Translations under genes and position numbers: made by a program
The notes under the pieces: generated by a model
What the model saw: the letters and a program-made list of their open reading frames with translations, nothing else
Databases searched by the model: none
Told to the model about the DNA's origin: nothing
Shown: positions 23,481 through 35,434 of the stretch, one piece after another
How positions within the stretch are numbered: the stretch's first letter is position 1
How the letters are laid out: every line of letters begins with the position of its first letter
Assembly: GCA_021464245.1 (NCBI GenBank)
Contig: JADCRB010000006.1
Span: 2,125,621-2,189,620, forward strand
Length of the DNA stretch: 64,000 nucleotides
Direction of reading: 5' to 3'
From: Carallia brachiata
Lineage: Eukaryota > Streptophyta > Magnoliopsida > Malpighiales > Rhizophoraceae

Positions 23481-26400
23481 TGGTGCATAGATATCTCTCA
23501 TGCCCAACTTGTCAAGTGAGCTAGAAAATGCATTCCTTGTTATTGCTTTTGTGAGGATATCTGCTAGCTGGTCTTCTGATCTCACAAACAGAATTTGTAT
23601 AACCTTTTCCACAAGTTTGTCTTTGATAAAGTGTCGATCTATCTCCATATGTTTTGTTCAATCATGTTGGACCAGATTTTGAGCAATTTCGATAGCTGAC
23701 CTGTTATCACAAAATAAATTCATGGCAGATTGAGACATGAGTCCCATTTCCTCCAATAATCGCTTGAGCCAAAGTAATTCGCAGATGTCTTTTACCATAC
23801 TTCGAAATTCAGCCTTAGCACTAGACAAAGCTACCACCTTTTGCTTCTTACTCCTCTATGTGACTAAATTTCCACCAACAAAAGTAAGATAGCCCGATGT
23901 GGATTTCCTGTCAACAACACTTCCAGCCCAATCTGCATCTGTATAACCCTCCACATGTAGATGGTTATTTTTTTTGAACAATAGACCCTTTCCTGGAGAA
24001 GACTTTAAGTATCTCAAAATTCTAAACATTGCATTCATATGATCCACACTAGGATTGTGCATAAATTGACTCATCACGCTAACAGAGTATGCAATGTCAG
24101 GCCTTGTATGGGATAAATAAATTAATTTGCCTACCAGTCGTTGGTATCTCTCCTTGTCCGTTGGTTTTTGGTTCATAGTCTCTATCAATCCATGATTCTG
24201 TACAATAGGTGTTTCTGCTGGCTTACAATCAAGCATCCCTGTTTCAGCCAATAAATCCAGTACGTATTTTCTCTGAGACAAAAAAATACCTTGGTTGGAT
24301 CGAGCCACTTCTATGCCGAGAAAGTACTTCAAACCACCGAGATTTTTCATATCAAACTCTTTTGCAAGATATTTCTCCAAGTTAGAAATTTCTTCCTTAT
24401 CATTTCCTGTGATTATCATATCATCCACATAAATAATAAAAGCTGTCACCAACCTCTGCCTATGTTTCAAAAACAGAGTATGGTCAGCATTACTCTGCTT
24501 GAAGCCACGATTCTTCATTGCTACGCTAAATCTTCCAAACCAAGCTCTTGGTGACTGTTTCAACCCGTATAATGCCTTCTCCAATTTGCACACTGCTCTA
24601 TCTTTAGAGGACACGGTAAAATCTGGTGGAATTTCCATATATACCTCTGCTAAATTCCCATGGAGAAAGGCATTTTTTACGTCAAATTGGTGTAGTGGCC
24701 AATCTAAGTTGGCGGCAAGAGATAACAAAACTCGCACGGTGTTTAATTTTGCTACCGGTGAGAATGTCTCTTGGTAGTCTATACCATATGTTTGGGTGTA
24801 TCCCTTTGCAACCAATCTGGCCTTATATCTTTCAACCGAGCCATGTACTTTGTATTTAATTGTAAATACCCATTTACACTAAACTGGTCCTTTTCCTTTA
24901 GGTAACACCACCAAACTCCAAGTAGAGTTTTTCTGCAATGCTTCCATCTCATTAGAAATGGCTTGTGTCCATCTCGGGTCTTCAAATGCTTGTTGTACGG
25001 TCGTGGGTACAGAGGCCGTAGATAATTTACTCACAAATGACTTAAGAGAGGGAGACAATCGTTGACTGCTGACATGATTTGCAATAGGATATTTGGCCTT
25101 CTTGCTTTCGACATCAGGTGAGTATTGTTGTGGTGGTATCCCTTTGTTCTTCCTATCAGGTAATTTATAACCATACAAAATACTATTATCATCATTAGGA
25201 GAGTCTAGAGATGGTACCTCAGTGACATTCTCTGGAGACTGGTCGTGTACTAAACGTTGAGAAGGGAGTTGTTCAGGTTCAAGAGAAGGCACCTTCTGTC
25301 CAGCAATTGATTCTTCTTGGTCTTCTTCCCCAAAAATTATATCATCCGTTCCAATTTCTACGGAAATTGAACTTTCCCTTGTTTGTATTCTTTGCTTGTT
25401 TATTGATAGTGAATCCTCAAAAACAAGCCATAACTCCCATTTTTCATTTTCACCATAATGGTCATCACCACTTTGTAATGTATGAGATGCTGATTGGAAA
25501 AAATATTCTGACTCCACAAAGGTGACATCCATGGAGGTGTATAGTCGTCTAGCGATTGGATCATAACATCGGTACCCTTTTTTATTTCCCCCATACCTCA
25601 AGAAAACACAACGAACAGAATTAGGCTCAAGTTTTGTTCGTTGATTTTTATGAAGATAGACATAGACCACACACCCAAACACCCTTGGAGGAAGCATCAA
25701 ACAAGACGGAAGTTGTATGTGGCTAGCAAGAGCTTGAAATGGAGTTTTAAAATTTAGGACTCTTGATGGCATCCGATTCATCACGTATACAGCAGTGGTA
25801 ACTGCATCAACCCACAAACGTCTAGGCACATGTGCTGCTGTTAACAAGGCCCTAGTTGTCTCTAAAATATGCCTGTTCTTTCTCTCCGCGATTCCGTTTT
25901 GTTGTGGGGTCTGTGAACATGAAGTTTCATGTATTAATCCATGTCTCTTAAAGTATTCTTGAAAGTTCTTGTTCACGTATTCTCCCCCATTGTCCGATCT
26001 AAGTACTTGAATTTTTGTAGAAAATTGGTTCTTCACCATCTCATGGAATGCACAAAATGCCCCAAAGACCTCAGTTTTATCTTTCAACAAATAGAGCCAA
26101 GTCATACGGGTACAGTCATCGATAAAAGTAACAAACCACCTAATGCTCGTGGATCCTATTACTGGTGCCGGCCCCCAAACATCAGTGTAAATTAATGCAA
26201 AAGGTGTTTGACACTTATTTATACTCATAGGATAAGAAGTACGGTGGCTTTTTGTCAACAGACAAGTCTCACATTGAAAGGATGATTCATGTAGTTTCGT
26301 AAATAGACTTGGAAACAAATGTTTTAAATAAGAAAAAGATGGATGCCCAAGACGACGATGCCACAGCCACACTTGTTGTTCTTTATCATCAATTCGTCCT

Positions 26401-27770
26401 ATCAAACCCGCTTGACCTGGAGTAAAGTCATCAACATAATATAGCCCCTCTCGTTTAGTACCACGACCAATAATCTCCTTCGTGAGAATGTCCTGAAACA
26501 AGCAGAATTTTGGATATATCAATACACAACAATTCAATTCTTCCGTTAATTGGCCTACGGACAATAATTTATTTGCAAGAGAGGGAACTAAGAGAGTATT
26601 TGAGAGGGTAAGAGACATTGACAGTTCCACTTTCCCAGCTCCTGAAACGGGATAAGCGACTCCATTGGCATTGGCTACAAAGAATCTCCTTGGTTCGGAG
26701 GAGATAACAAAATCCTGCAAATCAAAGGTCATGTGTTATGTTGCTCTAGAGTCAATAATCCAATCATGTTTACCTGGTTCTTTTATGGGATCCAATTGGT
26801 CTCTGGTAGCACGTAAAGCCAACCCTTGAGAATCTAATCCATGGAGATCTTTTTCTTGCGAAACAACTGAAAATTCTGATCCAGAATTCATCACCGCAGC
26901 TCGGCCCATATTTTCTTCTCCTCCAATATCACGTTTCTTTTTGGCCTTTAATTCATGCCACCAATCTGGAAACCCGTGTAACTTGAAGCAAGTTTCTCGG
27001 GTGTGTTTTGGGTTTCCACAATGTGTACACCCTCCACCATCCGTTTGAGCTTTAGACTTCGCTGATGTACTTGGCCGTCCAAGAGTGGTCTGCTGGACTG
27101 ACAGCTGCTTCAGACCCCCTTTTGAAACCATAGCAACGCTTGGTATCTCATTATTATCTCCTTTTGATAGCATGACAGCCTGCCGAAGATCTTCTCGTCG
27201 AACTAAAGCATAAGCCTGTTCTACAGTAGGGAACGGTTGAAGCTGGAGAACATCTCCTCTAATTTTATCTAGACGATCATCAAGTCCATCTAAAAATGTA
27301 TAAATTCTATCTTCTTGAACAATAGAATTATACCTCTTAATATCAACCTCGCACTTCATGGGATTTGGCCTGCGAAAGTCGATTTCTCTCCAAAGACCTT
27401 GGAGATTGTTGTAGTAGGCTTCAATAGATCCTCCTCCTTGCTTCAGTCTCATAACCTTCCTCTTGAGGTCATATACCTGACATGTGTCTGCTCCATCAAA
27501 GAATGTCGTGGCAACTGCATCCCACACATCCTTGGCGGTTGGAAATCTTATATAATTTCCAATCAGTTTAGGATCCATAGAGTTGATTAACCATCCCTTA
27601 ACAATAGCATTTTCGGTCCTCCATTTACGAAATGTCGGATCAGGCTCCTGGGGTTGTGGTAAATCCCCATTGATATATCCCAGCTTGTCTTTGCCCGAGA
27701 TATACATCTCAGCAACCTGGGACCATAGTCCATAGTTACTACCATCTAGTTTGATCCCGATGGTAGCCAC
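23475..27770 (-). pseudogene. Copia 1 gag-pol polyprotein, one frame with four premature stops
   Basis: From ATG at 27770 a single frame of 1432 codons runs to TGA at 23477-23475. Domains in order: gag with a CX2CX4HX4C knuckle at residues 248-261; protease site WIIDSRAT (Gly of DSG is Arg); GAG pre-integrase HRRLGHP; integrase (YTDVWGP, SDNGGEY, NGIAERKNR); RT (YGLKQSPRAW, YVDDM); RNase H (YTDADWAG). Premature stops are at 26738-26736 (protease), 24881-24879 (between integrase and RT), 23858-23856 (a TAG after NLVT) and 23660-23658 (TGA after VQHD). There is no frameshift. The four stops split it into pieces of 344, 617 and 319 residues plus the tail. Confidence 0.92.
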
Positions 27771-27935
27771 TCCAATTTCAGGGCCTAGTGATGATGAGCT
27801 CTAACTCAGCATTTGTGATATTCTTGATGATATATCAGCAAGAATAGAGCTCTCTTCTGGAGATCTATTCATCGAGGATGAAGAAGGAGATGTAGGCTCT
27901 CCCATTCCTTGATTATTTCTTGACTTAGGATCTAT

Positions 27936-27947
27936 GCTCTGATACCA
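27936..27947 (-). promoter_or_regulatory. tRNA-Met primer binding site of copia element 1
   Basis: The minus strand reads TGGTATCAGAGC immediately inside the 5' LTR. Confidence 0.9.
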
Positions 27948-28169
27948 TGTTGAAATATTGTTTCTCTTTTTTTTTTATATTCAAAATACTATTACAGGAA
28001 GACATATATACAGCTTCGTTGGCCTGACACCCTACAAGGAAAATATTTCCACTTACAAGCAATTAGCCTAAAAATTAGCCTAGAATAAAGAAATTCCCTA
28101 TTAGAAGAATAATGATCACTTAATATGAAAATATTCCAAATATTTCTCTCCTTGACGCTCACACCAACA
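27948..28169 (-). repeat. 5' LTR of copia element 1
   Basis: 222 bp, TG...CA ends on both strands' reading, followed outside by the TCAAG target duplication. Confidence 0.95.
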
Positions 28170-28174
28170 TCAAG

Positions 28175-29448
28175 TTCAGGATCTCCTTCTTACACTCGTT
28201 GTCAAGTTGTTTACCCTATGAGTTCTACCAAATTTGGAGAGAGGGGAATCCAACAGTCACAATTAGGGCGATAGCTTTTGAGGGTCTACGATGCAAGTGA
28301 CTTTTGTATGTGGACAGAAAAACTATATGTGCTCTCAGGCCTATGCAGGGAAAATTACCCCTAAAATGAACGAGTTGCTGTTGAATTTTAATTAGTCAGG
28401 AGATAATTGCCTGCCGAACATAAAGCATTTATGAAAATATGAATCAGTACTTAATTTTATCCAGCGCTAAAATCCATCGATAGCACAATTATAATGGGTA
28501 GGGGGATTCCACTTTGTGGCGTCGGCAAAAAAATATATTAAAAAAAATAGAGACAAAAAGTTTGACAAAGAGCATAATCAATCAAATATATGAAATATTA
28601 TTAATTAAAATTTTATTATTTAATTTAATTTTATATGATAATAAATTAATTACACAATTCATCTATTAATATCTTACTATTTTTTTATTTTTTTAATCTA
28701 AATTTCGATCATTCAATATATATAACTTTATTAGTAAATGGGTAGATTAGGAAGTCCAATGGGTTAGTTTCAAATCTAAATCATTTATATTACTTTGTTT
28801 TTTTTTAAATTTTCTTAAATTTAAACTAATTAATTTGGGAGAGGGATCATAGTTGAAAGATTAAAAATTTAAATTTTTAATCTCTCACTTATTGATATAT
28901 TATTAACATCATTTAAATTATAATCTCACAATTATATTATTTTGTTGCTTTTTTTTAATGTCGCTAACTTAAAAAATATAAGGGGTAACCATTTTCCAGT
29001 AAGATGTGTGAGTGTGACAGACAGGATTAGGCAGCTAGAATACAGACATGTATGGATGGATTAGGAAGCCGTATGGATTAGTTTGTGTTGCGTGTTGTGC
29101 TGGTTTGTGTCGTAGCTGTGCCGCATTATAGTGACGGTGGGGCTGAAACGCTGATCTCAAACGCAGCCTCGGTTTTGCTGTGCCATTTTTTTTTTTATAC
29201 TTAAATTAAATCAAATTAAATGCACCGAACACTCATAGTCAGACATATGACATATTGACATATACAAACTAAGTTTTACCAGTCAGTACGTCTTTTTAGT
29301 AAGCCAGTACACCCCACATCAGTCTGTCATCGTGAATGCTTTATTTATGTACGACTGGAAACTGGAAACTGGAAATTCAAGAAGAAAGATTTTAGAAGAT
29401 AGAGCTTTTCATTTTCATTTGCATTTTCATTCTGCAAAACAGAAGAAA
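28175..29448. other. LINE remnant end, spacer and 5' flank of the BGAL10-like gene
   Basis: 28175-28330 continues the degenerate LINE-type sequence interrupted by copia 1. 28340-29000 is AT-rich without a gene. The last 400 bp are the promoter side of the next gene. A possible TATA-like TATACAAA lies near 29260, but I cannot assign the start site. Confidence 0.45.
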
Positions 29449-29650
29449 ATGAAGCAAGTGTCTTCTTCTTCAAGCAGACCACAGCCTCTCTTCTTTGTCT
29501 TCCTCCTCGGGTTCTTGTTCTCATTTAAATGGAGTTTAGCGGGGAATGTGACATACGACAGCCGTTCTTTAATCATCGACGGCCGTCGGAAGCTTCTCAT
29601 CTCTGCTTCCATTCATTATCCTCGCAGCGTCCCTGCAGTCCGTTTCTCTT

Positions 29651-29689
<39 letters not shown>

Positions 29690-32600
29690 CCCTACATTTC
29701 ATTTTGGGTCTCAGATGATGCTTATGTGTTCGTTAGTACCGTCTTTCCAGTTACCAAATAAGCAAAAGAAAGCAACTTTCTTTTTCGCCTTTTGTTTTTT
29801 CTTGTTTTTGCTGCTGGGAATGTAGAGGAAAGGAATAGCCCCCTTTCTGTGTTTTTTTGTTCAATTTCTTCATTTATGTTTTTCTTTCCCCTTAATCTGG
29901 AAACTTTTATGTTCTCTGCATTTTTGACTCTGTATGTTTTTCCTTTGCTTGATGGGTTTGCTAGATCAGAAACACGAAACACGAAACACGCTTCTTATAA
30001 TTTCTTCTGCATCTTGGGTTTTTTAAGAGCTTACTGTTAATGTGAATGTGGGCTATGGTAGATGTGGCCGGAACTTGTACAGAAGGCAAAGGAAGGAGGG
30101 GTTGATGTTATTGAAACGTATGTTTTTTGGAATGGTCATGAGACTGCCCCTTCTGAGGTGAGCAGCTTGGATGGGTTGATTCAATTTTTTGTTACTACCT
30201 ATTGCTTCTTTATTTCTTCTTGGTTTTATTTTAATTCTCGTTGCATTTTTTATTTTTGATTCAATGGGAAAGTGCAGTACCATTTTGAGGGGCGGTTTGA
30301 TCTGGTCAAGTTTGTAAAGATTGTTCAACAGGCTGGAATGTATCTCATTCTTCGCATTGGTCCATTCATTGCAGCTGAATGGAATTTTGGGTATTCTTGA
30401 AGTTGGCATTTTCTCGCATCATAAAACCCGTTCACAACTTCTATCTCATGTTTAACTTTTATGTGTTACCGACTTCATTGCATATATAACTGCAGGGGTA
30501 TACCTCTGTTTGGTTGCATTATGTTCCTGAAGTTGGCATTTTCTCACATCATAAAACCCGCTCATAACTTCTATCTCATGTTTAACTTTTATGTGTTACC
30601 GACTTCATTGTATATAAAACTGCAGGGGTATACCTCTGTTTGGTTGCATTATGTTCCTGAAGTTGGCATTTTCTCACATCATAAAACCCGCTCATAACTT
30701 CTATCTCATGTTTAACTTTTATGTGTTACCGACTTCATTGTTTATATAACTGCAGGAGTATACCTCTGTTTGGTTGCATTATGTTCCTGAAGTTGGCATT
30801 TTCTCACATCATAAAACCCGCTCATAACTTCTATATCATGTTTTAAGTTTTATGTGTTACCGACTTGATTGTATATATAAATGCAGAGGTATACCTGTTT
30901 GGTTGCATTATGTTCCTGGAACAGTTTTTCGAACTAATAATGATAACTTCAAGGTATGAAATGAGGACCTTTAAATGTTTCACAAGATCTTCAATTTCCT
31001 TTTCAGAAACTTACTTAAAATCATACGTTGGTCCTTCTAACCAGTTTGTCATTTTTCTCTGTTATTTTTTTCCTTGTTGGTTTTAGTATTACATGCAGAA
31101 GTTCATGACATACATAGTGAACATGATGAAGCAAGAGAAGCTTTTTGCATCACAGGGAGGTCCTATAATCTTGTCTCAGGTAATTATAACTACAGTTGTG
31201 TCCCCAGTTGTTTTCATCTTTAGAAGGCTATCATAGCTGCCAACTTTTAGGATGACAGTGGTCTCTACATAATTTTAAGTTACCTGAGGTATATTTGACT
31301 GGAAAAAGTTAGAATGTCCATCGTAGGTTTTCTTCTGATGCCAATTTGTTTCGCATGCAAGCATTTATTTTTCTCCGTTTTTGTACGCATATGACCATTC
31401 AATGCATAAATCTTCAAATTTCAGGTTGAAAACGAATATGGATTCTTTGAAAGTGCATATAAAGGAGGAAAGGAATACGCCATGTGGGCCGCTCAAATGG
31501 CTGTTTCTCAGAATACAGGTGTTCCTTGGATCATGTGCCAGCAGTATGATGCTCCTCCCACTGTGGTGAGATCTTATTGCAATAGAAATGCATGACGGGA
31601 AGTAAATACAAAAGTGCCTAATGATTTGGTGGATGTGGCCATGTTCTGCAATTTGATTTGGTGGATGTGGCCATATTACTGCTGCTTGGAATATTCCATG
31701 GAGGAGAGGTGATTCTGAATTTCTGGACACCGCAGAGGGGGATCTCCAGCTCTGTGGGGTAACCACTACAGATTCACAGAATTGTGGGATTTTGAGAGGA
31801 GGATGGGTGTCTGAAGTCTGAACCCTTTTAACTTCTCTTTTCCTCTAAGACCTTAAGCCTTTCAGGTGGGCATCATGCCTAGGTGTGATGGTTATCCAAA
31901 GGTTATGTGGTTTCATGGAACATTTGGGTCAGAATGAGTGGCCATTACATTTGACAAGATTTTCAGGCTGGAATGGGACCATGTTATAAAAACAGAAAAT
32001 GACCAAAGAAAGCTGGGACTGAAGCTTGATATTTGTTTTGTGAATTCTGTGTATCCGTGTGCTATATAATTAATGATAATTGTGCTATTGATGATTTTGA
32101 AATGATATCCACTTTATTGGAAGGTCATGTAGCACTCATCATGTTTTGCCCTTTTTTGTTTTTTTTTTTTCCTCTGCAGATCAATACTTGTAACTCCTTT
32201 TATTGTGATCAATTTAAACCTATTTATCCAGACAAGCCAAAACTTTGGACTGAGAATTGGCCTGGATGGTAATTTTGTATTTCTTTCTGATTGTTAATTA
32301 GTGTGGTGCATTTAAAGACCTTTCCTCATGCTGATGAATTTGATGAGGCAAATTTTTGTTTGAGAGTTCTCTGAATGGAAATCTAAGCCACCTTCATGGC
32401 CTTCAATTTTTTAGCAACTTTATTGCCAATTTATGATCAGCTTGCATAATAGGTGATTGCAACTAATACAACACTGGTGAGTTGTGTTTTGTGCATCTTT
32501 AGCATTACGGTTGCCCAGCTGAATTAATCTTCTGCGTCCTAGCTGTAGGGGCCTAATTTTATGCTGTTGGAATATTCTTTCTGCATATGTATTTAATATT

Positions 32601-35375
32601 AGATGAAACGATAAATTTTCAACTTAATGGAGTCTCTTATGAATCCACTTATGTGAATTAGCTGCATTATTTATAAGGCATCCAACTCATACAAAGTCCC
32701 CAAATCCTGTTTTTGGTTGAGCCATGTGATTCATGCACTCATTGATGCATTTCCGAAATTTGTAATTTCCTTATGGTTGTAGCGTGAATGGTACTTTAAT
32801 TTGCCAGGTTCCAAAGATTTGGAGACCCTAATCCTCACAGGCCCCCAGAAGATATTGCATTTTCCGTGGCTCGTTTTTTCCAGAAAGGTGGTAGCTTACA
32901 GAATTATTACGTGGTAATTTGGTCCATCTTCTATCCCATGGGTTCTATCCTTTGATTTCTGAGTTGTAGATAACTGCAATCTCACTACTACATAAACACT
33001 ATAAAATGTGGAATTGTGCCAATCATCTTCTGTGTGAAGTAATTGTTGTGATTGCTGCAATTATAATTTTTTAGTTTTTTTTTTGGTTTCCATTGTACGG
33101 TTTAGTATCATGGCGGAACAAATTTTGGCCGCACTTCAGGAGGACCATTCATTACCACAAGTTATGACTATGATGCCCCAATTGATGAATATGGTGAGTA
33201 TTCAGAAATGTTTCCGTTCTAATTATTGCTGCTCAAGCTTCGAATCTGTCACAAAGAGAAATTGAGTATGTTAATTCAGATCATGGATAATGAGGTAAAC
33301 CTGACATATTGTCATTTGTTCGGTAGGACTAGCCAGGTTTCCAAAATGGGGACACCTAAAGGAACTCCATAGAGCTCTAAAATTATGTGAGCATGCATTG
33401 TTGAACAGCAAGCCATTTAATGTGTCACTAGGTCCTTCCCAAGAGGTGAATCTTCTTGCTGTTGACTTTGAACCTGAGTAACTGCATTATGTTAAATGCG
33501 TTTTCTTTCTCCCTTTGCCTTTTAACCAGTTTTCTTTTCGTTGTAGTTAAAATTGTCAAATCCATAGTTGTTCAGTATGTTTCCATGATTTCAGGTCACA
33601 GCCTTATCGTGCCTTGTGCTTTAGAATCTTGACAGGAACTGAGATAGTTGGAATTGTTATATCCATTTTAGTAGATTAAGCAACACTATAGGCTAACGTC
33701 TGAATTACTAAACTACCTTGTCATTGGATTTACTAAATTATTGCTTAATTTAGGCCGACATCTATGCTGAACCGTTGGGGGAATCATGTGCTGCTTTTCT
33801 TGCTAACATGGATGAGAAAAATGACAAGATTGTGGAATTTCGGAACATGTCCTATCACCTGCCTGCTTGGTCAGTTAGCATACTACCAGACTGCAAGAAT
33901 GTGATATTTAACACTGCAAAGGTGATACTTTGTATCGTGAACTATGACAATTTTTTGAAGACATGTAGGACCTTGAGGGTTTATGAAACCAGTGCTTTGG
34001 TACTATATGTTTGAAGCATCTTTATTTCTTGCTTTAATTTCTACTAAGGTTACAATTGCAATGTGAAGAATCCCTTTCGATACATAAATTATATTGCCCG
34101 CTGATGCTTAATTTGAATTGTACTCTGTACTTGCACATTAACTTCCAAACAGGTAAGTTCGCAGACCTCTGTTGTTGAAATGATACCTGAGAAGCTGCAG
34201 CCATCAGTGCCATCAAGTAATGGCACGAAAGCCCTTGACTGGGAAGTATTTAAGGAGAAAGCTGGGATTTGGGGAACAGCTGACTTTGTTAACAATTCCC
34301 TTGTGGATCACATCAACACAACAAGAGACACTACTGACTACCTCTGGTATACAACAAGGTTAGTTGTTCCCAATACTGAACACCATTAGCTTTCATGAGT
34401 AGAATTGATTCTTCTAATTCCATCATTGCTGAAATTCTTTTTTAAATGTTGACATGACATATCTTCGACTGATTGTAGTTTTGAAATAAGTAAAACTAAT
34501 AATTCTGAAAATGAAGTGAGATGGCTGCTGAACTTATCAGTTTAAGTCCATCCTTCATAGTCTAATACCAAGTCAAAGAAACAGTAAATCCAAAAGCTAA
34601 AGTTGTCAGGTGAGCCCAGATTTGCATCTCAGGAAAGAAAAAGAAACCCTACCTCTACTGGTAAGCTAGGGCAAGGTGCTGATGAAAACTTTCAGATTTT
34701 CCAGGGAATCTCCTAGACTTTCAATATATATACTATTCAATAGTTTTAATGAAAATTATTAAAATAAGTTTCCAACTTGTTCACAAATATAAATATAGGA
34801 TGTGGTTCTTCACTTACAAGTATAATAGGAATTTTTGATTAAGTTTAATTTTTCTTTTTAAAATTACAAAAAATATCCGACATGTCCTACCTGAGTCCAA
34901 GACATGTCTGCTGCGTGTTGAAGGCATGTTTGAGATGTGTCTGATTTTTTGTTTCTCAAATTTCTTTGGTGGACATGTTTTGCCGTGTCGGACACGTGCC
35001 TGTGCCATGTCTGACCCGTGTTCAGGTTGGACATGTGTCCAACACAATATGGGACACTAGAATGCCATATCCGTGCATTCTAGGTATTAGACGTCCTAAA
35101 TTTAAGCCGCACAAATTGCATCCTATTATTAGATTTCGGCAAGACAGGACACTTAGCATAAAACCTTTGTCCTTGAAGACAATATGTGAATGTGCATGCA
35201 GACAAACATAAACAGGTTTTATGAGTTGTGTATGATTGATGTAAACATTAGCCTGTCATTTCTTCATGCATTGTGTCAGCTTCTAAAAGTTATAAAATTC
35301 TACGCATATATGGTATGTTGATGAAGAAAAAATTATACATGAATGGAATACAAAGATTCACCTTTATGATGAAGA

Positions 35376-35434
<59 letters not shown>

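Larger units (their letters stand above)
23241..28174 (-). mobile_element. Ty1-copia LTR retrotransposon 1 with TSD
   Basis: Two 222-bp LTRs (23246-23467 and 27948-28169) begin TGTTG and end CAACA, differ at only three positions and are flanked by TCAAG direct repeats (23241-23245 and 28170-28174). On the minus strand the order is 5' LTR, tRNA-Met primer site, gag, protease, integrase, RT, RNase H, polypurine tract, 3' LTR. Integrase before RT defines Ty1-copia. The coding frame is continuous but has four premature stops, so the element is non-autonomous now. Confidence 0.95.

Noticed and set aside
24291..24859. Plus-strand frames across copia 1
   Set aside because: Shadows of the minus-strand RT frame, which carries all the family motifs.
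30399..30918. The 130-bp array as a CRISPR-like or satellite array
   Set aside because: A eukaryotic intron context with repeats containing an exon start and no spacers; it is a local tandem duplication.
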